64,000 nucleotides of DNA, taken from AWTP1-13 sp033764875. GTDB taxonomy: Bacteria; Pseudomonadota; Alphaproteobacteria; Rhizobiales; Hyphomicrobiaceae. Numbering within the stretch: position 1 is the stretch's first letter; every line of letters begins with the position of its first letter. This document shows, piece by piece, positions 9,243 to 17,444 of this stretch. Location: positions 1-64,000 of the forward strand of contig JANRIO010000094.1 in assembly GCA_033764875.1 (NCBI GenBank), written 5' to 3'. Under the pieces are notes generated by a model, which worked only from the letters and a program-made list of their open reading frames with translations, was not told where the DNA came from and did not search any database. Both the position numbers and the translations under genes were made by a program.

Positions 9243-10012
9243 TCGCGGCACCCGATTCTCCTCTGGTTGGCGCCCTGCGTCCCTCGCCGAGCTTCGGCGC
9301 CCGCCGCGGCGGCGCCGTGCCGAGCATTCTGCTGCTGCACTACACCGGCGTCGCGACGGCGGAGAAAGCCATCTCTTGGCTGGCCGATCCCGCAAGCGAG
9401 GTCTCCTGCCACTACGTCGTCGATGAGGCCGGCGCCGTCACGCAGATGGTGGCGGAGGCCGACCGCGCCTGGCATGCGGGCCAGGGCGCCTGGGCCGGCG
9501 ACACCGACATCAACTCCAGCTCCATCGGCATCGAGGTCCACAACGTCGGGCACGCGGCGGGCTACCCGGACTTCCCCGAGGCGCAGATTGCCGCCGTGAT
9601 TGCGCTCTGCCGGGACATCGTCGCGCGGCATCGCATCCGGCCCGAGCGCGTGCTCGCCCATTCCGACATCGCCCCGCAGCGCAAGATCGACCCCGGCGAG
9701 AAGTTTCCCTGGCATCGGCTGGCCCGCGCGCACGTTGGCCACTGGGTCGAGCCTGCGCCGCTCGAGCCGAGCGATGCCGGCATCGCTCCGGGCGCCGCCG
9801 GCGGCCTCGTCGCCGACGTCCAGCGGAAGCTCGCCAGCTACGGCTATGCCATTGAGGCGTCTGGGACCTTCGACGTCGCGACGGAGCTCGTCGTGGCCGC
9901 CTTCCAGCGCCACTTCCGACCCTCCCGCGTCGACGGGCGCATCGACCGCTCGACCATCGCCACGCTCGATGCGCTCACCAGTGCTCTGCCCGCGGCCCCG
10001 GTGATCGCCTGA
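9239..10012 (+). CDS. N-acetylmuramoyl-L-alanine amidase, AmpD/Amidase_2 family
   Basis: Cleaves the bond between muramic acid and the stem peptide. The zinc-amidase fold is seen with LLLHYTGV (first zinc His), SIGIEVHNVGH, and VLAHSDIAPQRKIDPGEKF (second His and zinc/catalytic residues). A C-terminal peptidoglycan-binding domain lies at about 180-250 (VQRKLASYGYAIEASGTFD). There is no signal peptide, which suits an AmpD-type cytoplasmic enzyme recycling anhydro-muropeptides. 257 residues. The GTG start at 9239 overlaps the preceding stop as GTGA, so the two genes are probably translationally coupled. Confidence 0.88.
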   Translation: MIAAPDSPLVGALRPSPSFGARRGGAVPSILLLHYTGVATAEKAISWLADPASEVSCHYVVDEAGAVTQMVAEADRAWHAGQGAWAGDTDINSSSIGIEVHNVGHAAGYPDFPEAQIAAVIALCRDIVARHRIRPERVLAHSDIAPQRKIDPGEKFPWHRLARAHVGHWVEPAPLEPSDAGIAPGAAGGLVADVQRKLASYGYAIEASGTFDVATELVVAAFQRHFRPSRVDGRIDRSTIATLDALTSALPAAPVIA

Positions 10013-10086
10013 GCAGCCTGCGCTAGTCTAGTTTCCGCGCCGACGGTCTCGGCAAACGCTTGCGGCCCGCCCGGTCCAGGAGACGC

Positions 10087-11025
10087 ATGAGCCACGCAGG
10101 AACATTGGTTGCGCCCAAGCTCAGAGGGCATCTCGACGCGCGCGCCGTCCTGGTGCTGCTGGCGTGCTGCGCCTGCTGGGGCTGCGGGCAGGTGACGATC
10201 AAGATCGCCAACGCCGGTATCTCGCCGGTGCTGCAGGTCGCCCTGCGCTCGCTGCTCTCGGGATCTCTCGTGTTCGTATGGGCCCTGCTGCGCGGCGTCC
10301 CGCTCTTCCAGCGCGACCGGACCTTGTGGCCGGGAATCGCGGTCGGCGCGCTGTTCGGGACCGAGTTCGCCCTGCTCTACGTCGGGCTCGACCAGACGAC
10401 GGCCTCCCGCGGCGTGGTGTTCCTCTATTCGGCCCCCTTCGTCGTGGCCTGCGGGGCGCATTTCCTGATTCCGGGCGACCGTCTCGACCTGGCGAGGACG
10501 TTGGGGCTGGCCGCGGCCTTCGTCGGCTTGCTCGTCGCCATGGGCGAGAGCCTGGGGCCGAGCGCCCGCCCGACCCTCGCCGGCGACGTGATGTGCCTCC
10601 TCGCCGCGGTCCTGTGGGGAGCGACGACCATCCTCGTGCGCACCTCGGCCCTGCGCACAGTGGCCCCGGAGAAGACGCTGCTCTATCAGCTCGCCGTGTC
10701 GGGGCTGCTGCTGCTGCCCGTCTCGCTGGCGCTGGGCGAGCCCGGCGTCACCGACTTCAGCCTTCCGGTCGCGCTGTCGTTTGCCTATCACGTCGTCCTG
10801 GTCGCCTTCGTCAGCTTCTTGGCCTGGTTCTGGCTCTTGCGGCACTATCCGCCGACGCGGCTCGCCGCCTTCACCTTCCTTGTGCCGGTGTTCGGCGTCA
10901 TGGCCGGCAACCTCGTGCTGGGCGAGCCCTTCACGCTCTCCCTTGGCATCTCGCTCGCGCTCATTGCGGGCGGCATCGCCCTCGTCAACCGTCCGGCGCC
11001 GCCGCCGGTCGCGCATGGCCCTTGA
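10087..11025 (+). CDS. DMT superfamily transporter (EamA family)
   Basis: An inner-membrane exporter of the drug/metabolite transporter type. 312 residues with about ten hydrophobic segments arranged as two EamA repeats (roughly 22-150 and 165-300), starting CACWGCGQVTIKIANAG and ending in an AGGIALVNR helix. The start at 10087 has a good CAGGAGACGC ribosome-binding site. Substrate unknown; the family covers amino acids, nucleosides and xenobiotics. Its stop codon lies inside the -35 element proposed for rnpB. Confidence 0.88.
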   Translation: MSHAGTLVAPKLRGHLDARAVLVLLACCACWGCGQVTIKIANAGISPVLQVALRSLLSGSLVFVWALLRGVPLFQRDRTLWPGIAVGALFGTEFALLYVGLDQTTASRGVVFLYSAPFVVACGAHFLIPGDRLDLARTLGLAAAFVGLLVAMGESLGPSARPTLAGDVMCLLAAVLWGATTILVRTSALRTVAPEKTLLYQLAVSGLLLLPVSLALGEPGVTDFSLPVALSFAYHVVLVAFVSFLAWFWLLRHYPPTRLAAFTFLVPVFGVMAGNLVLGEPFTLSLGISLALIAGGIALVNRPAPPPVAHGP

Positions 11026-11050
11026 CGCCGGCCGGCGGCGCGCCCTTATT
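11022..11050 (+). promoter_or_regulatory. Promoter of rnpB
   Basis: TTGACG at 11022-11027 and CTTATT at 11045-11050 are separated by 17 bases and end six bases before the first paired base of the RNase P RNA. The -35 hexamer overlaps the TGA stop of the upstream transporter gene (11023-11025). Confidence 0.6.
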
Positions 11051-11055
11051 GCGCG

Positions 11056-11463
11056 TGCCAGTCGGCCGGGCGACCGCTGCCGGTGTGTGGGCTTTGCGGC
11101 CGACAAACCCCGGTGGAGGAAAGTCCGGGCTCCAAGGATCGACGGTGACGGCTAACGGCCGCCGGGGGCGACCCCAGGGAAAGTGCCACAGAGAACAGAC
11201 CGCCCGCCTCGTGCGGGTAAGGGTGAAAAGGTGCGGTAAGAGCGCACCGCGCTCCCGGCAACGGCGAGCGGCACGGCAAACCCCACCGGGAGCAAGACCG
11301 AATAGGGGCGGCCTGGCCGCTGCGGGCACCCGCGGCGTCCTGGCATGATCCTTGCCGCCGCCCGGGTTGGTTGCTCGAGGCGTGGAGCAATCCACGTCCC
11401 AGATGAATGGTCGCCGCGGAGGTCGCACCTCCAGACAGAACCCGGCTTACAGGCCGACTGGCA
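11056..11463 (+). ncRNA. rnpB: RNase P RNA, class A (alphaproteobacterial)
   Basis: The catalytic RNA that trims 5' leaders from pre-tRNAs. The terminal P1 helix is a perfect 12-bp pairing of 11056-11067 with 11452-11463. The conserved core GAGGAAAGTCCGGGCTCC lies near 11113-11130, ACAGAGAACAGACCGCC near 11188, GGTAAGGGTGAAAAGGTG near 11216 and the 3' block CAGACAGAACCCGGCTTA near 11432. It is followed directly by seven Ts (11464-11470), which with P1 would act as the terminator. About 408 nt, the normal size. The open frames crossing it on both strands are spurious. Confidence 0.97.
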
Positions 11464-11486
11464 TTTTTTTCGCGCCGCGCTCGGCC

Positions 11487-12089
11487 TCAGCCCCGCTGAC
11501 CGAGGCCGGCGAGGTAGGTGGCGACGAGGTCGTCGATGAGCCGCTCCGCCCCCGGCGCGGCGACTGCCGACAGCTTGGCAGCCGTCGACAGCGAGGTGAT
11601 GCCGTGCACGCCGGCCCACAGCACGCGCGCCGCGCGCTTGCGCTCCTCGGCCGCGCCGTCCGGGAACAGCGGCGTCAGCGCTTCCTCCACCCGTCCCATC
11701 AGGGTCTCGAGCTTCTGCTGATACCAGGGCGGCAGCTGGCTCTCCTCGGGCAGGTGGTGCTCGAATAGCAGGTTCCAAAGTCTGGGGTTCTGGCTGGTGA
11801 AGCCGAGGTAGGCGTGCGCCAGCCGCAGCGCCGGCGCCTGCTCGCCCTGCGTCGCGAGCGCATCGGCCAGACGCTGGTCGAGCGCGTCGAGCACGCGGCC
11901 CTCGACGTGCAGCACCACGTCGTCGAGGTTCTGGAACATATTGTAGATTGTGCCGGGCGAGTATTCGATACGGCGTGCGATCTCGCGGGCAGAAAGCCCG
12001 GCAAGTCCTTGCGCTTCAATAATCGATTGCGCAGCGTCGAGAATAAGGTCCCGCAATTGCTGCGGCGTATGCGTCGAACGACGTCCCAT
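11487..12089 (-). CDS. TetR family transcriptional regulator
   Basis: A 200-residue repressor-type protein. The N-terminal helix-turn-helix is at about 12-58 (ILDAAQSIIEAQGL then SAREIARRIEYSPGTIYNMF). The C-terminal domain includes WNLLFEHHLP and ARVLWAGVHGITSL and resembles the TetR_C / WHG group. The start at 12089 (MGRRSTHTPQQLRD) puts the HTH at the usual distance from the N-terminus; the frame stays open upstream to 12497 but runs through low-quality sequence. No adjacent divergent target gene is present, so the regulon is unknown. It faces rnpB tail to tail. Confidence 0.88.
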   Translation of the reverse strand: MGRRSTHTPQQLRDLILDAAQSIIEAQGLAGLSAREIARRIEYSPGTIYNMFQNLDDVVLHVEGRVLDALDQRLADALATQGEQAPALRLAHAYLGFTSQNPRLWNLLFEHHLPEESQLPPWYQQKLETLMGRVEEALTPLFPDGAAEERKRAARVLWAGVHGITSLSTAAKLSAVAAPGAERLIDDLVATYLAGLGQRG

Positions 12090-12250
12090 TTGACATTCTG
12101 GCGATAATGACCGCCCCTCCGGTACGAACGATGTTGAGCATAGGCACGAAGGTATAGTTTCGCAATGCAATGCAGGAGCCCGTGCTTGTGCGGGCGTGTG
12201 CGCGTGCGCCGGCCGGCCGCGGGCCGGTCGCCCGCTGGCGTGCGGAGCCG

Positions 12251-12910
12251 CTAGGGGAAGGTCGGGGACGGGCAGGCCGTGCCGTTCGCCTGCAGCAGCA
12301 TCGCCGCCTGGCTGCGCGGCTTGGCGTAGGCCTTCTTCGACAGGGTGTAGTAGCTGCCGGTCTTGGTCAGGCTGCTTTTCAGGAACTTGTCGAACACGAG
12401 CGGCGTGTAGAAGTAGCGCACCTCCGCCACCACGACGCTGTCGTTGGTGCTGACGAGGCCGGACGGCAGCGTGAATGACGTGACGTTGCAGGCGCACGTG
12501 TTCGTGCCGGAGCCGTTCGTATTGTAGGTGCAGTACCAGGACTGCTTGGCGGTCGTGGCGTTCGACGGCGACGAGGTGACGTTGCGCACCGTCGTCTCGA
12601 GCGGCGCGGACGTGTACGGCAGCATGATGAAGCCGCCGATCTTCATGATGTCGGTCATGTCCGACTGCGCGATGGAGGCGTTGGTGCGCGCCACCAGGTC
12701 GGCCATGGAGGTTGCGACCTGCGCCGCCCGCCGGTCGACGGTCAGCGCCTGGCTCATCTCGACGGCCCCGATGAACAGCGCCGTCACGATCGGGGCGATG
12801 AAGGCGAACTCGACGGCCGCGGCGCCGCGCTGGTCCTGCCGCCAGTGCGCGAGCAGCGCGGCGAGCCTTGCCGTCCCCTGCGTGATGCGGCTCTGGCGGA
12901 TGGCACTCAT
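12251..12910 (-). CDS. TadE-like pilus assembly pseudopilin
   Basis: A minor-pilin-like protein of the Tad secretion system. Residues 1-30 are basic, then DQRGAAAVEFAFIAPIVTALFIG gives the TadE signature: a Gly-Ala cleavage region, the conserved Glu and one long membrane helix. The remainder (to 219) is extracytoplasmic, with several Cys residues (WYCTYNTNGSGTNTCAC) that may form disulfides. It starts two bases after the stop of the related upstream gene, so the pair is surely co-transcribed. In this family TadE/TadG proteins are processed by the prepilin peptidase and needed for pilus assembly. Confidence 0.85.
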   Translation of the reverse strand: MSAIRQSRITQGTARLAALLAHWRQDQRGAAAVEFAFIAPIVTALFIGAVEMSQALTVDRRAAQVATSMADLVARTNASIAQSDMTDIMKIGGFIMLPYTSAPLETTVRNVTSSPSNATTAKQSWYCTYNTNGSGTNTCACNVTSFTLPSGLVSTNDSVVVAEVRYFYTPLVFDKFLKSSLTKTGSYYTLSKKAYAKPRSQAAMLLQANGTACPSPTFP

Positions 12911-12912
12911 GG

Positions 12913-13506
12913 CTAGTAGGGCTCGGTCCGGAACGCGACGGTCGCCTGCACGAGGAAGGAGCCGTCGTTGAGGTTGCCGAGATTGGCGAACGGGATGCCG
13001 CCGACGGGCATCCAGGGGTAGCACACCGTCACCATCACGACGCTGCTGGTCGCGCCGGGGCTGAACGTCGTCGATGTGTTGGACACCATGGCGCCCGAGA
13101 TCGCGCAGCTTGGCGACGTCAGGCTGCTGAACTGGCTGCTGCTCTGCACGATCACCACCGTCTTCGTCAGGCAGCTCTGCAGCGTGACGGCGGCATTGCA
13201 GAAGGCCTGCAGGAAGGCGGCCTTCTTCTGCGCGTCGGTGGTCAGGCCGGCATAGGTGCCCTGGCTCTGCTGCAGATGCCCGACGCGAATGGCGCGCGCC
13301 GCCTGCAGCGCCGCCGCCTCCACGGAGGACACCTGGAAGAAGTAGGTGCCGACGGACACCACGCCGAAGACGAGGAGGAAGAACGGCATGGCCACGATGC
13401 CGAACTCCACCGCCGCGATGCCGCTGCGGTCGGCCAGGAAGGCGCGCACGCGCTCCCTGCCGCGCGCGAGCACGCTCCATGGGTTGCCCTGGCGGCAAGC
13501 AGGCAT
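12913..13506 (-). CDS. TadE-like pilus assembly pseudopilin
   Basis: Second TadE-family protein, 197 residues. The motif DRSGIAAVEFGIVAMPFFLL near residues 26-45 carries the processing Glu and starts the single membrane helix. The outer domain has three or four Cys residues (QAFCNAAVTLQSC, SPSC, VTVCYPW). It differs enough from its downstream neighbour that they look like a TadE/TadF- or TadG-type pair rather than a recent duplication. The start at 13506 is the only ATG that keeps a short basic N-terminus. First of a two-gene unit lying divergently from the main cpa operon. Confidence 0.83.
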   Translation of the reverse strand: MPACRQGNPWSVLARGRERVRAFLADRSGIAAVEFGIVAMPFFLLVFGVVSVGTYFFQVSSVEAAALQAARAIRVGHLQQSQGTYAGLTTDAQKKAAFLQAFCNAAVTLQSCLTKTVVIVQSSSQFSSLTSPSCAISGAMVSNTSTTFSPGATSSVVMVTVCYPWMPVGGIPFANLGNLNDGSFLVQATVAFRTEPY

Positions 13507-13589
13507 GTTGGTCCTGTCCACGCAAACGCAGTCCGCGCCACTATCGCGCGCCGGGCGTGAAGGTCCGGTAAACGGCCCGGGGCCGCAGC

Positions 13590-14111
13590 CTACTGGTTGT
13601 TGGTGGCGTTGGAGGGCTGCGCGCCCGTCTCGGCCGAGCGCTCGGACAGGCCCATCTTGTTCTGCGAGGCCTTGGAGATCGATTCGAAGTAGCCGGTCTC
13701 GTCGCCGACCGTGATCGACGGGTTGCACTGCGGCGTGCAGTTGTAGGACTGCCGGTTGACCCCCCGTTGCAGGTTTACCACCTTCGCCTCGTCGCGCCGG
13801 ACCAGGACGCGCTGGTTGGCGATGACGTTGTTCTGCGCGTCGAGGATGATGATGTTCGTGATGCCGAAGGTTTTGCCGGTGACGACCAGCAGCCTGTCGG
13901 ACTTCACCGAGATGTCCGCGATCGACGGATTGCCGACGATGATCTGCGCGGCGGGCCGCGACAGTTGCACGAGCTCGGATTGGTCGTACTTGACGACCAG
14001 GTCGTCGGCGGCCCGCGCCGCGCCGGCGGCCAGCGGCAGCGACACGACCAGGGCGGCGATCCCGGCCAAGAGGCGCGCCTCGCGAATCCTGGCGAACATT
14101 GGCCTCAGCAT
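13590..14111 (-). CDS. Stand-alone pilus-assembly (CpaC) N-terminal domain protein
   Basis: A 173-residue exported protein with a signal peptide (to about residue 34, GAARAAD). It has one domain matching the N-terminal part of the secretin CpaC/RcpA (VVKYDQSELVQLSRPAAQIIVGNP, then NVIANQRVLVRRDE). No secretin barrel follows; the tail after about 120 is short and polar with two Cys (NCTPQC). The ribosome-binding site GGAGGG lies eight bases before the ATG. It lies upstream of the two TadE-like genes on the same strand and probably supplies an extra periplasmic subunit to the Tad secretin; that role is inferred from domain and position. Confidence 0.8.
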   Translation of the reverse strand: MLRPMFARIREARLLAGIAALVVSLPLAAGAARAADDLVVKYDQSELVQLSRPAAQIIVGNPSIADISVKSDRLLVVTGKTFGITNIIILDAQNNVIANQRVLVRRDEAKVVNLQRGVNRQSYNCTPQCNPSITVGDETGYFESISKASQNKMGLSERSAETGAQPSNATNNQ

Positions 14112-14359
14112 GGGCAAGCCCTCCGCGGGATGTGCATCCTTGCCCGTTTCTGCCCCCAAATGATGAAGAATCTCCAAACTGCGCCACCCGCGCCGTATCG
14201 TTTTGCGACGCTTCGGGTCGCGATCGGCGCGGATTCCTTGTGGCGCGTTAACTTTTGGCCTGCCTCCCCGGCATGCCCGCCGTCGGCTTTCGCCTGCCGG
14301 TGACGAATGCGCAACCATAGCGCGCTATGCTGAGCGTCTGTCCCTTGTTGGAGTCGGGC

Positions 14360-14863
14360 ATGTCCCAGTTCTGGCTGCTGTTCCTGCTGCCTGCCGCCGT
14401 CGCCTTCGCCGCGGCCATGGACCTGTTCACTCTGACCATTCCCAATCGGATCTCGCTCGTCATGCTGGCTGGCTTCATCCCCGCCGCATGGTACGCGGGG
14501 CTCGACCTCTGGGGCATCGTCGATCACGTGGCGGCGGGCGCCGTCGTGCTTGTGATCGGCTTCGGTCTCTTCGCCCGCGGCGTCTTCGGCGGCGGCGACG
14601 CCAAGCTGCTGGCGGCAATCTCCCTCTGGGTCGGTCTCGAGAATCTGCTCTCGTATATGTTCTGGGTGGCGATGGTTGGCGGTCTCCTGGCTGTCGCCTT
14701 CACCATCGGCCGCCAGTTCCCGCTGCCGCGCCAGTTCCTGGGGCAGCCCTGGGCCCATCGCCTGCACAAACAGGGCGGCGGCATCCCCTATGGTGTCGCC
14801 CTCGCCTTCGCGGCGCTGCTCGTCTATCCCCAGACCGTCTGGTTCCACGCCATGGCGCCCTGA
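14360..14863 (+). CDS. cpaA: Prepilin peptidase CpaA/TadV (A24 family)
   Basis: Inner-membrane aspartic peptidase that processes Flp prepilin and TadE-type pseudopilins. 167 residues, the small A24 form without the methylase domain. The two catalytic aspartates are visible in AAMDLFTLTIPN (near residue 22) and GGGDAKL (near 81), with about five membrane helices. The start at 14360 follows a GGAG site; an in-frame ATG at 14327 is the alternative. It heads the plus-strand part of the Tad locus, 118 bases before cpaB. Confidence 0.9.
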   Translation: MSQFWLLFLLPAAVAFAAAMDLFTLTIPNRISLVMLAGFIPAAWYAGLDLWGIVDHVAAGAVVLVIGFGLFARGVFGGGDAKLLAAISLWVGLENLLSYMFWVAMVGGLLAVAFTIGRQFPLPRQFLGQPWAHRLHKQGGGIPYGVALAFAALLVYPQTVWFHAMAP

Positions 14864-14911
14864 GCCGGCGTTGCCGGCCGGGCACGCGAGCGCCCCGAAC
14901 TGGCGCGCCCA

Positions 14912-14927
14912 TTAACGCCACGTTGAC
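14912..14927. promoter_or_regulatory. CtrA-type box upstream of cpaB
   Basis: TTAA at 14912-14915, seven bases, then TTGAC at 14923-14927: one mismatch to the CtrA consensus TTAA-N7-TTAAC. It lies 55 bases upstream of the cpaB start. The match is by eye and CtrA control is inferred from the known CtrA regulation of Caulobacter pilus genes. Confidence 0.4.
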
Positions 14928-14981
14928 GATTGTAGCGCAGCCTACCCGTGAGTGATTTGCTCTCACGGGACCTCTGCGCCG

Positions 14982-15785
14982 ATGAACCAGGCCCAGCTGT
15001 TAGGATTGGCGATCGCAGGCGTCTGCGGGCTTGCCGCCTTCTTCGGCGTCAAGAGCCTCGTCGACAGGCCGGCGACCGTTGTCCGCGAGGAGGTCGTCAC
15101 CCAGACCTCGCAGGTGCTCGTGGCGCGCGGCGATATTCCGCTCGGCGACACCATCCGGGCCGAGAACCTGCGCTGGCAGGATTGGCCGGTCGGCGCGCTC
15201 GGCCCCCAGCTCATCGAGCGCAAGCGCCGGCCGGAGGCGATCAAGGAGATCACGGGCCAGGTGGCACGCTCGCCGATGCTTCCCGGCGAGCCTGTCACCG
15301 CCGCCAAGGTCGTCAAGATCGGCGAGGGCGGCGTGCTGGCCGCGATCCTTCCGTCCGGCATGCGCGCCTTCTCCACGCGCATCAAGGAGGAGACGGGCGC
15401 CGGTCGCATGATCCTCCCCAACGACCGCGTCGACGTCATGCTCACCACGCGCCGCCGCAACGCGGGCAGCGGCAACGAGGAGTTCGACATCGAGGTCCTC
15501 TTCCGCAACGTGCGCGTGCTCGCCATCGGCCAGCTGATCGAGGCACGCGACGGCAAGCGGCTCGCCGAGGGCAACACCGCGACCCTGGAGCTGACCCCCT
15601 CGCAGGCCGAGGTTCTGGCGGCGGCCAACGCGCGCGGCGAGATCTCCTTCGCGCTGCGCAGCATCGCCGATTTGCGCAACGACACCATTGCAGCTGCCAA
15701 GCGGCAGCCGAGCGACACGAGACTCGTGCGCTTCCTACGGTACGGCAAGAACTCCAGCGTTCGCGTCAGCTTGGAGCGGGAATGA
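14982..15785 (+). CDS. cpaB: Flp pilus assembly protein CpaB
   Basis: A periplasmic/inner-membrane protein of the Tad pilus (RcpC/CpaB family). One N-terminal membrane helix (QLLGLAIAGVCGLAAFFGV), then a SAF domain at about 40-105 (VLVARGDIPLGDTI) and the RcpC-like domain with NDRVDVMLTTRR near 140-170. 267 residues, typical. The start at 14982 (MNQAQLLG) puts the membrane helix at the very N-terminus. The stop overlaps an in-frame ATG of the cpaC reading frame as ATGA, though cpaC may begin 27 bases later. Confidence 0.92.
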   Translation: MNQAQLLGLAIAGVCGLAAFFGVKSLVDRPATVVREEVVTQTSQVLVARGDIPLGDTIRAENLRWQDWPVGALGPQLIERKRRPEAIKEITGQVARSPMLPGEPVTAAKVVKIGEGGVLAAILPSGMRAFSTRIKEETGAGRMILPNDRVDVMLTTRRRNAGSGNEEFDIEVLFRNVRVLAIGQLIEARDGKRLAEGNTATLELTPSQAEVLAAANARGEISFALRSIADLRNDTIAAAKRQPSDTRLVRFLRYGKNSSVRVSLERE

Positions 15786-15808
15786 GACAACAGGCGCGAG
15801 GGTTGAAG

Positions 15809-17416
15809 ATGGCAATGAGCTCCGTGTTGCGCCGGCTGGCCGTGCTCGCATTTTGCGCAGCCTTCCTGCCGGGCCTTGCGAAAGCCCAGTCCGGCGACTT
15901 CGAGGACCTCTCGCAGCATTCCGTGCTGAAGGTCCCGGCCAACGCCGCCTACCCCTTGGCCAAGCGCGTCGCCATCGGCCTGAGCAAGTCGATCCTCATC
16001 CAGTTCCCCTTCGAGCTGAAGGACGTGCTGGTGGCGGACCCCGAGAAGGTGGACGCCGTCGTCCAGGCCTCCAACCGCGTCTTCCTGATCGCCAAGAAGC
16101 TCGGCCAGACCAACGCCTTCTTCTTCGACACCAAGGGCCAGCAGATCCTGACCCTCGAGATCTCGGTCGGCGCTGATCTGAAGGGCCTGGACGGGATCCT
16201 CAAGAAGTTCATCCCCGGCTCCAACGTCAAGGTCGACATGGCCGGCAGCTCCGCCGTGCTCTCGGGCTCCGTGCGCACGCCGGTCGACGCCAAGCGCGCC
16301 GCCGACATCGCCTGCCAGTTCGTCGCGTCGAACAAGTCGGGCCTCGCCGCGACCAGCACGCCGACGGCGACCGGTCAGCAGTCGGGCCCCACGGCTTGCG
16401 GCGGCGACAGCAAGCTCGTCATCAACATGCTCACCATCGAGGGCGAGGAGCAGGTGACGCTCAAGGTCACCGTCGCCGAGGTGCAGCGCTCCGTCCTGAA
16501 GCAGATGGGCGTCAACATCGGCTCCGTCATCACCTCGGGCAACTTCTCGACCTCCCTGCTGACGGCGAACACGCTCCCGATAACCGCCGGCGTCCTCGGC
16601 ACGATCCCGACCGCGGGCATCGGCACCACCAGCACGTCGGGTACGACGGGCTGCGCCCTGGCGGGCACGCTCTGCAACTACAACGCCGGCCCCACCTCGA
16701 GCACCTACGGCAACTCCGGCATCTCCGGCAGCTACACCGCCGGCAACGTCCAGGTGTCCCAGGCCTTGAAGGCGATGGAGCGCGAAGGCCTCATCCGCAC
16801 GCTGGCCGAGCCCAACCTCACGGCCGTGTCCGGCGAGACGGCGAAGTTCCTTGCCGGCGGCGAGTACCCGATCCCGATGGTCGACAACACCGGCAAGGTC
16901 AGCGTCACCTTCAAGGAGTTCGGCGTCGTCGTCGCCTTCACGCCCGTCGTGATGTCGGAAGGCCGCATCAGCCTGCGCATCGCGAGCGAGGTGAGCGAGC
17001 TGTCCGACGATGGCGCCATCACGCTCTCGGGCTACAACATCAAGGCCCTCAAGAAGCGCCAGGCCAACTCCGTCGTCGAGCTCCCGTCCGGCGGCTCGCT
17101 CGCCATCGCCGGCCTGATCTCCGACACGACGCGCCAGAACATGGAAGGCCTGCCCGGCGTCAAGGACATGCCGATCCTGGGCACGCTCTTCCGCAGCCGC
17201 GACTACTCGCGCAACGAGACCGAGCTGGTGATGATCGTGACGCCCTACATCGTCCGTCCCACCTCCCCCCGCGCCCTCGCGACCCCCGACCGGGGCCTGG
17301 CCCCCGCGTCCGATCTGAAGGCGAATTTCCTCGGCCACCTGAACCGGGTCTACGGCCCCCGCGAGGCGCCTAGGAACGGCGGTCTCAAGGGCGACTACGG
17401 CTTCATCATCGATTGA
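15809..17416 (+). CDS. cpaC: Tad pilus outer-membrane secretin CpaC
   Basis: Forms the outer-membrane pore of the Tad/Flp pilus. Signal peptide to about residue 28 (GLAKAQ), pilus-assembly N-terminal domain at about 35-120 (VAIGLSKSILIQFPF), a BON-like region near 120-170, and the secretin domain from about 210 to 480 with VTLKVTVAEVQRSVLKQMGVN, FLAGGEYPIPM, EFGVVVAFTPVV and the final ETELVMIVTPYIVRP. A Thr/Gly/Ser-rich insert lies near 250-310. 535 residues. The ATG at 15809 has GAGGG before it; the ATG at 15782, overlapping the cpaB stop, would add nine residues. Confidence 0.93.
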   Translation: MAMSSVLRRLAVLAFCAAFLPGLAKAQSGDFEDLSQHSVLKVPANAAYPLAKRVAIGLSKSILIQFPFELKDVLVADPEKVDAVVQASNRVFLIAKKLGQTNAFFFDTKGQQILTLEISVGADLKGLDGILKKFIPGSNVKVDMAGSSAVLSGSVRTPVDAKRAADIACQFVASNKSGLAATSTPTATGQQSGPTACGGDSKLVINMLTIEGEEQVTLKVTVAEVQRSVLKQMGVNIGSVITSGNFSTSLLTANTLPITAGVLGTIPTAGIGTTSTSGTTGCALAGTLCNYNAGPTSSTYGNSGISGSYTAGNVQVSQALKAMEREGLIRTLAEPNLTAVSGETAKFLAGGEYPIPMVDNTGKVSVTFKEFGVVVAFTPVVMSEGRISLRIASEVSELSDDGAITLSGYNIKALKKRQANSVVELPSGGSLAIAGLISDTTRQNMEGLPGVKDMPILGTLFRSRDYSRNETELVMIVTPYIVRPTSPRALATPDRGLAPASDLKANFLGHLNRVYGPREAPRNGGLKGDYGFIID

Positions 17417-17444
17417 GTGGGCTTCGGAGCCTGTGGAGAGCGAC

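Noticed and set aside
10985..11428. Open frames on both strands across 11 kb
   Set aside because: They lie inside the RNase P RNA, whose conserved blocks explain the sequence.
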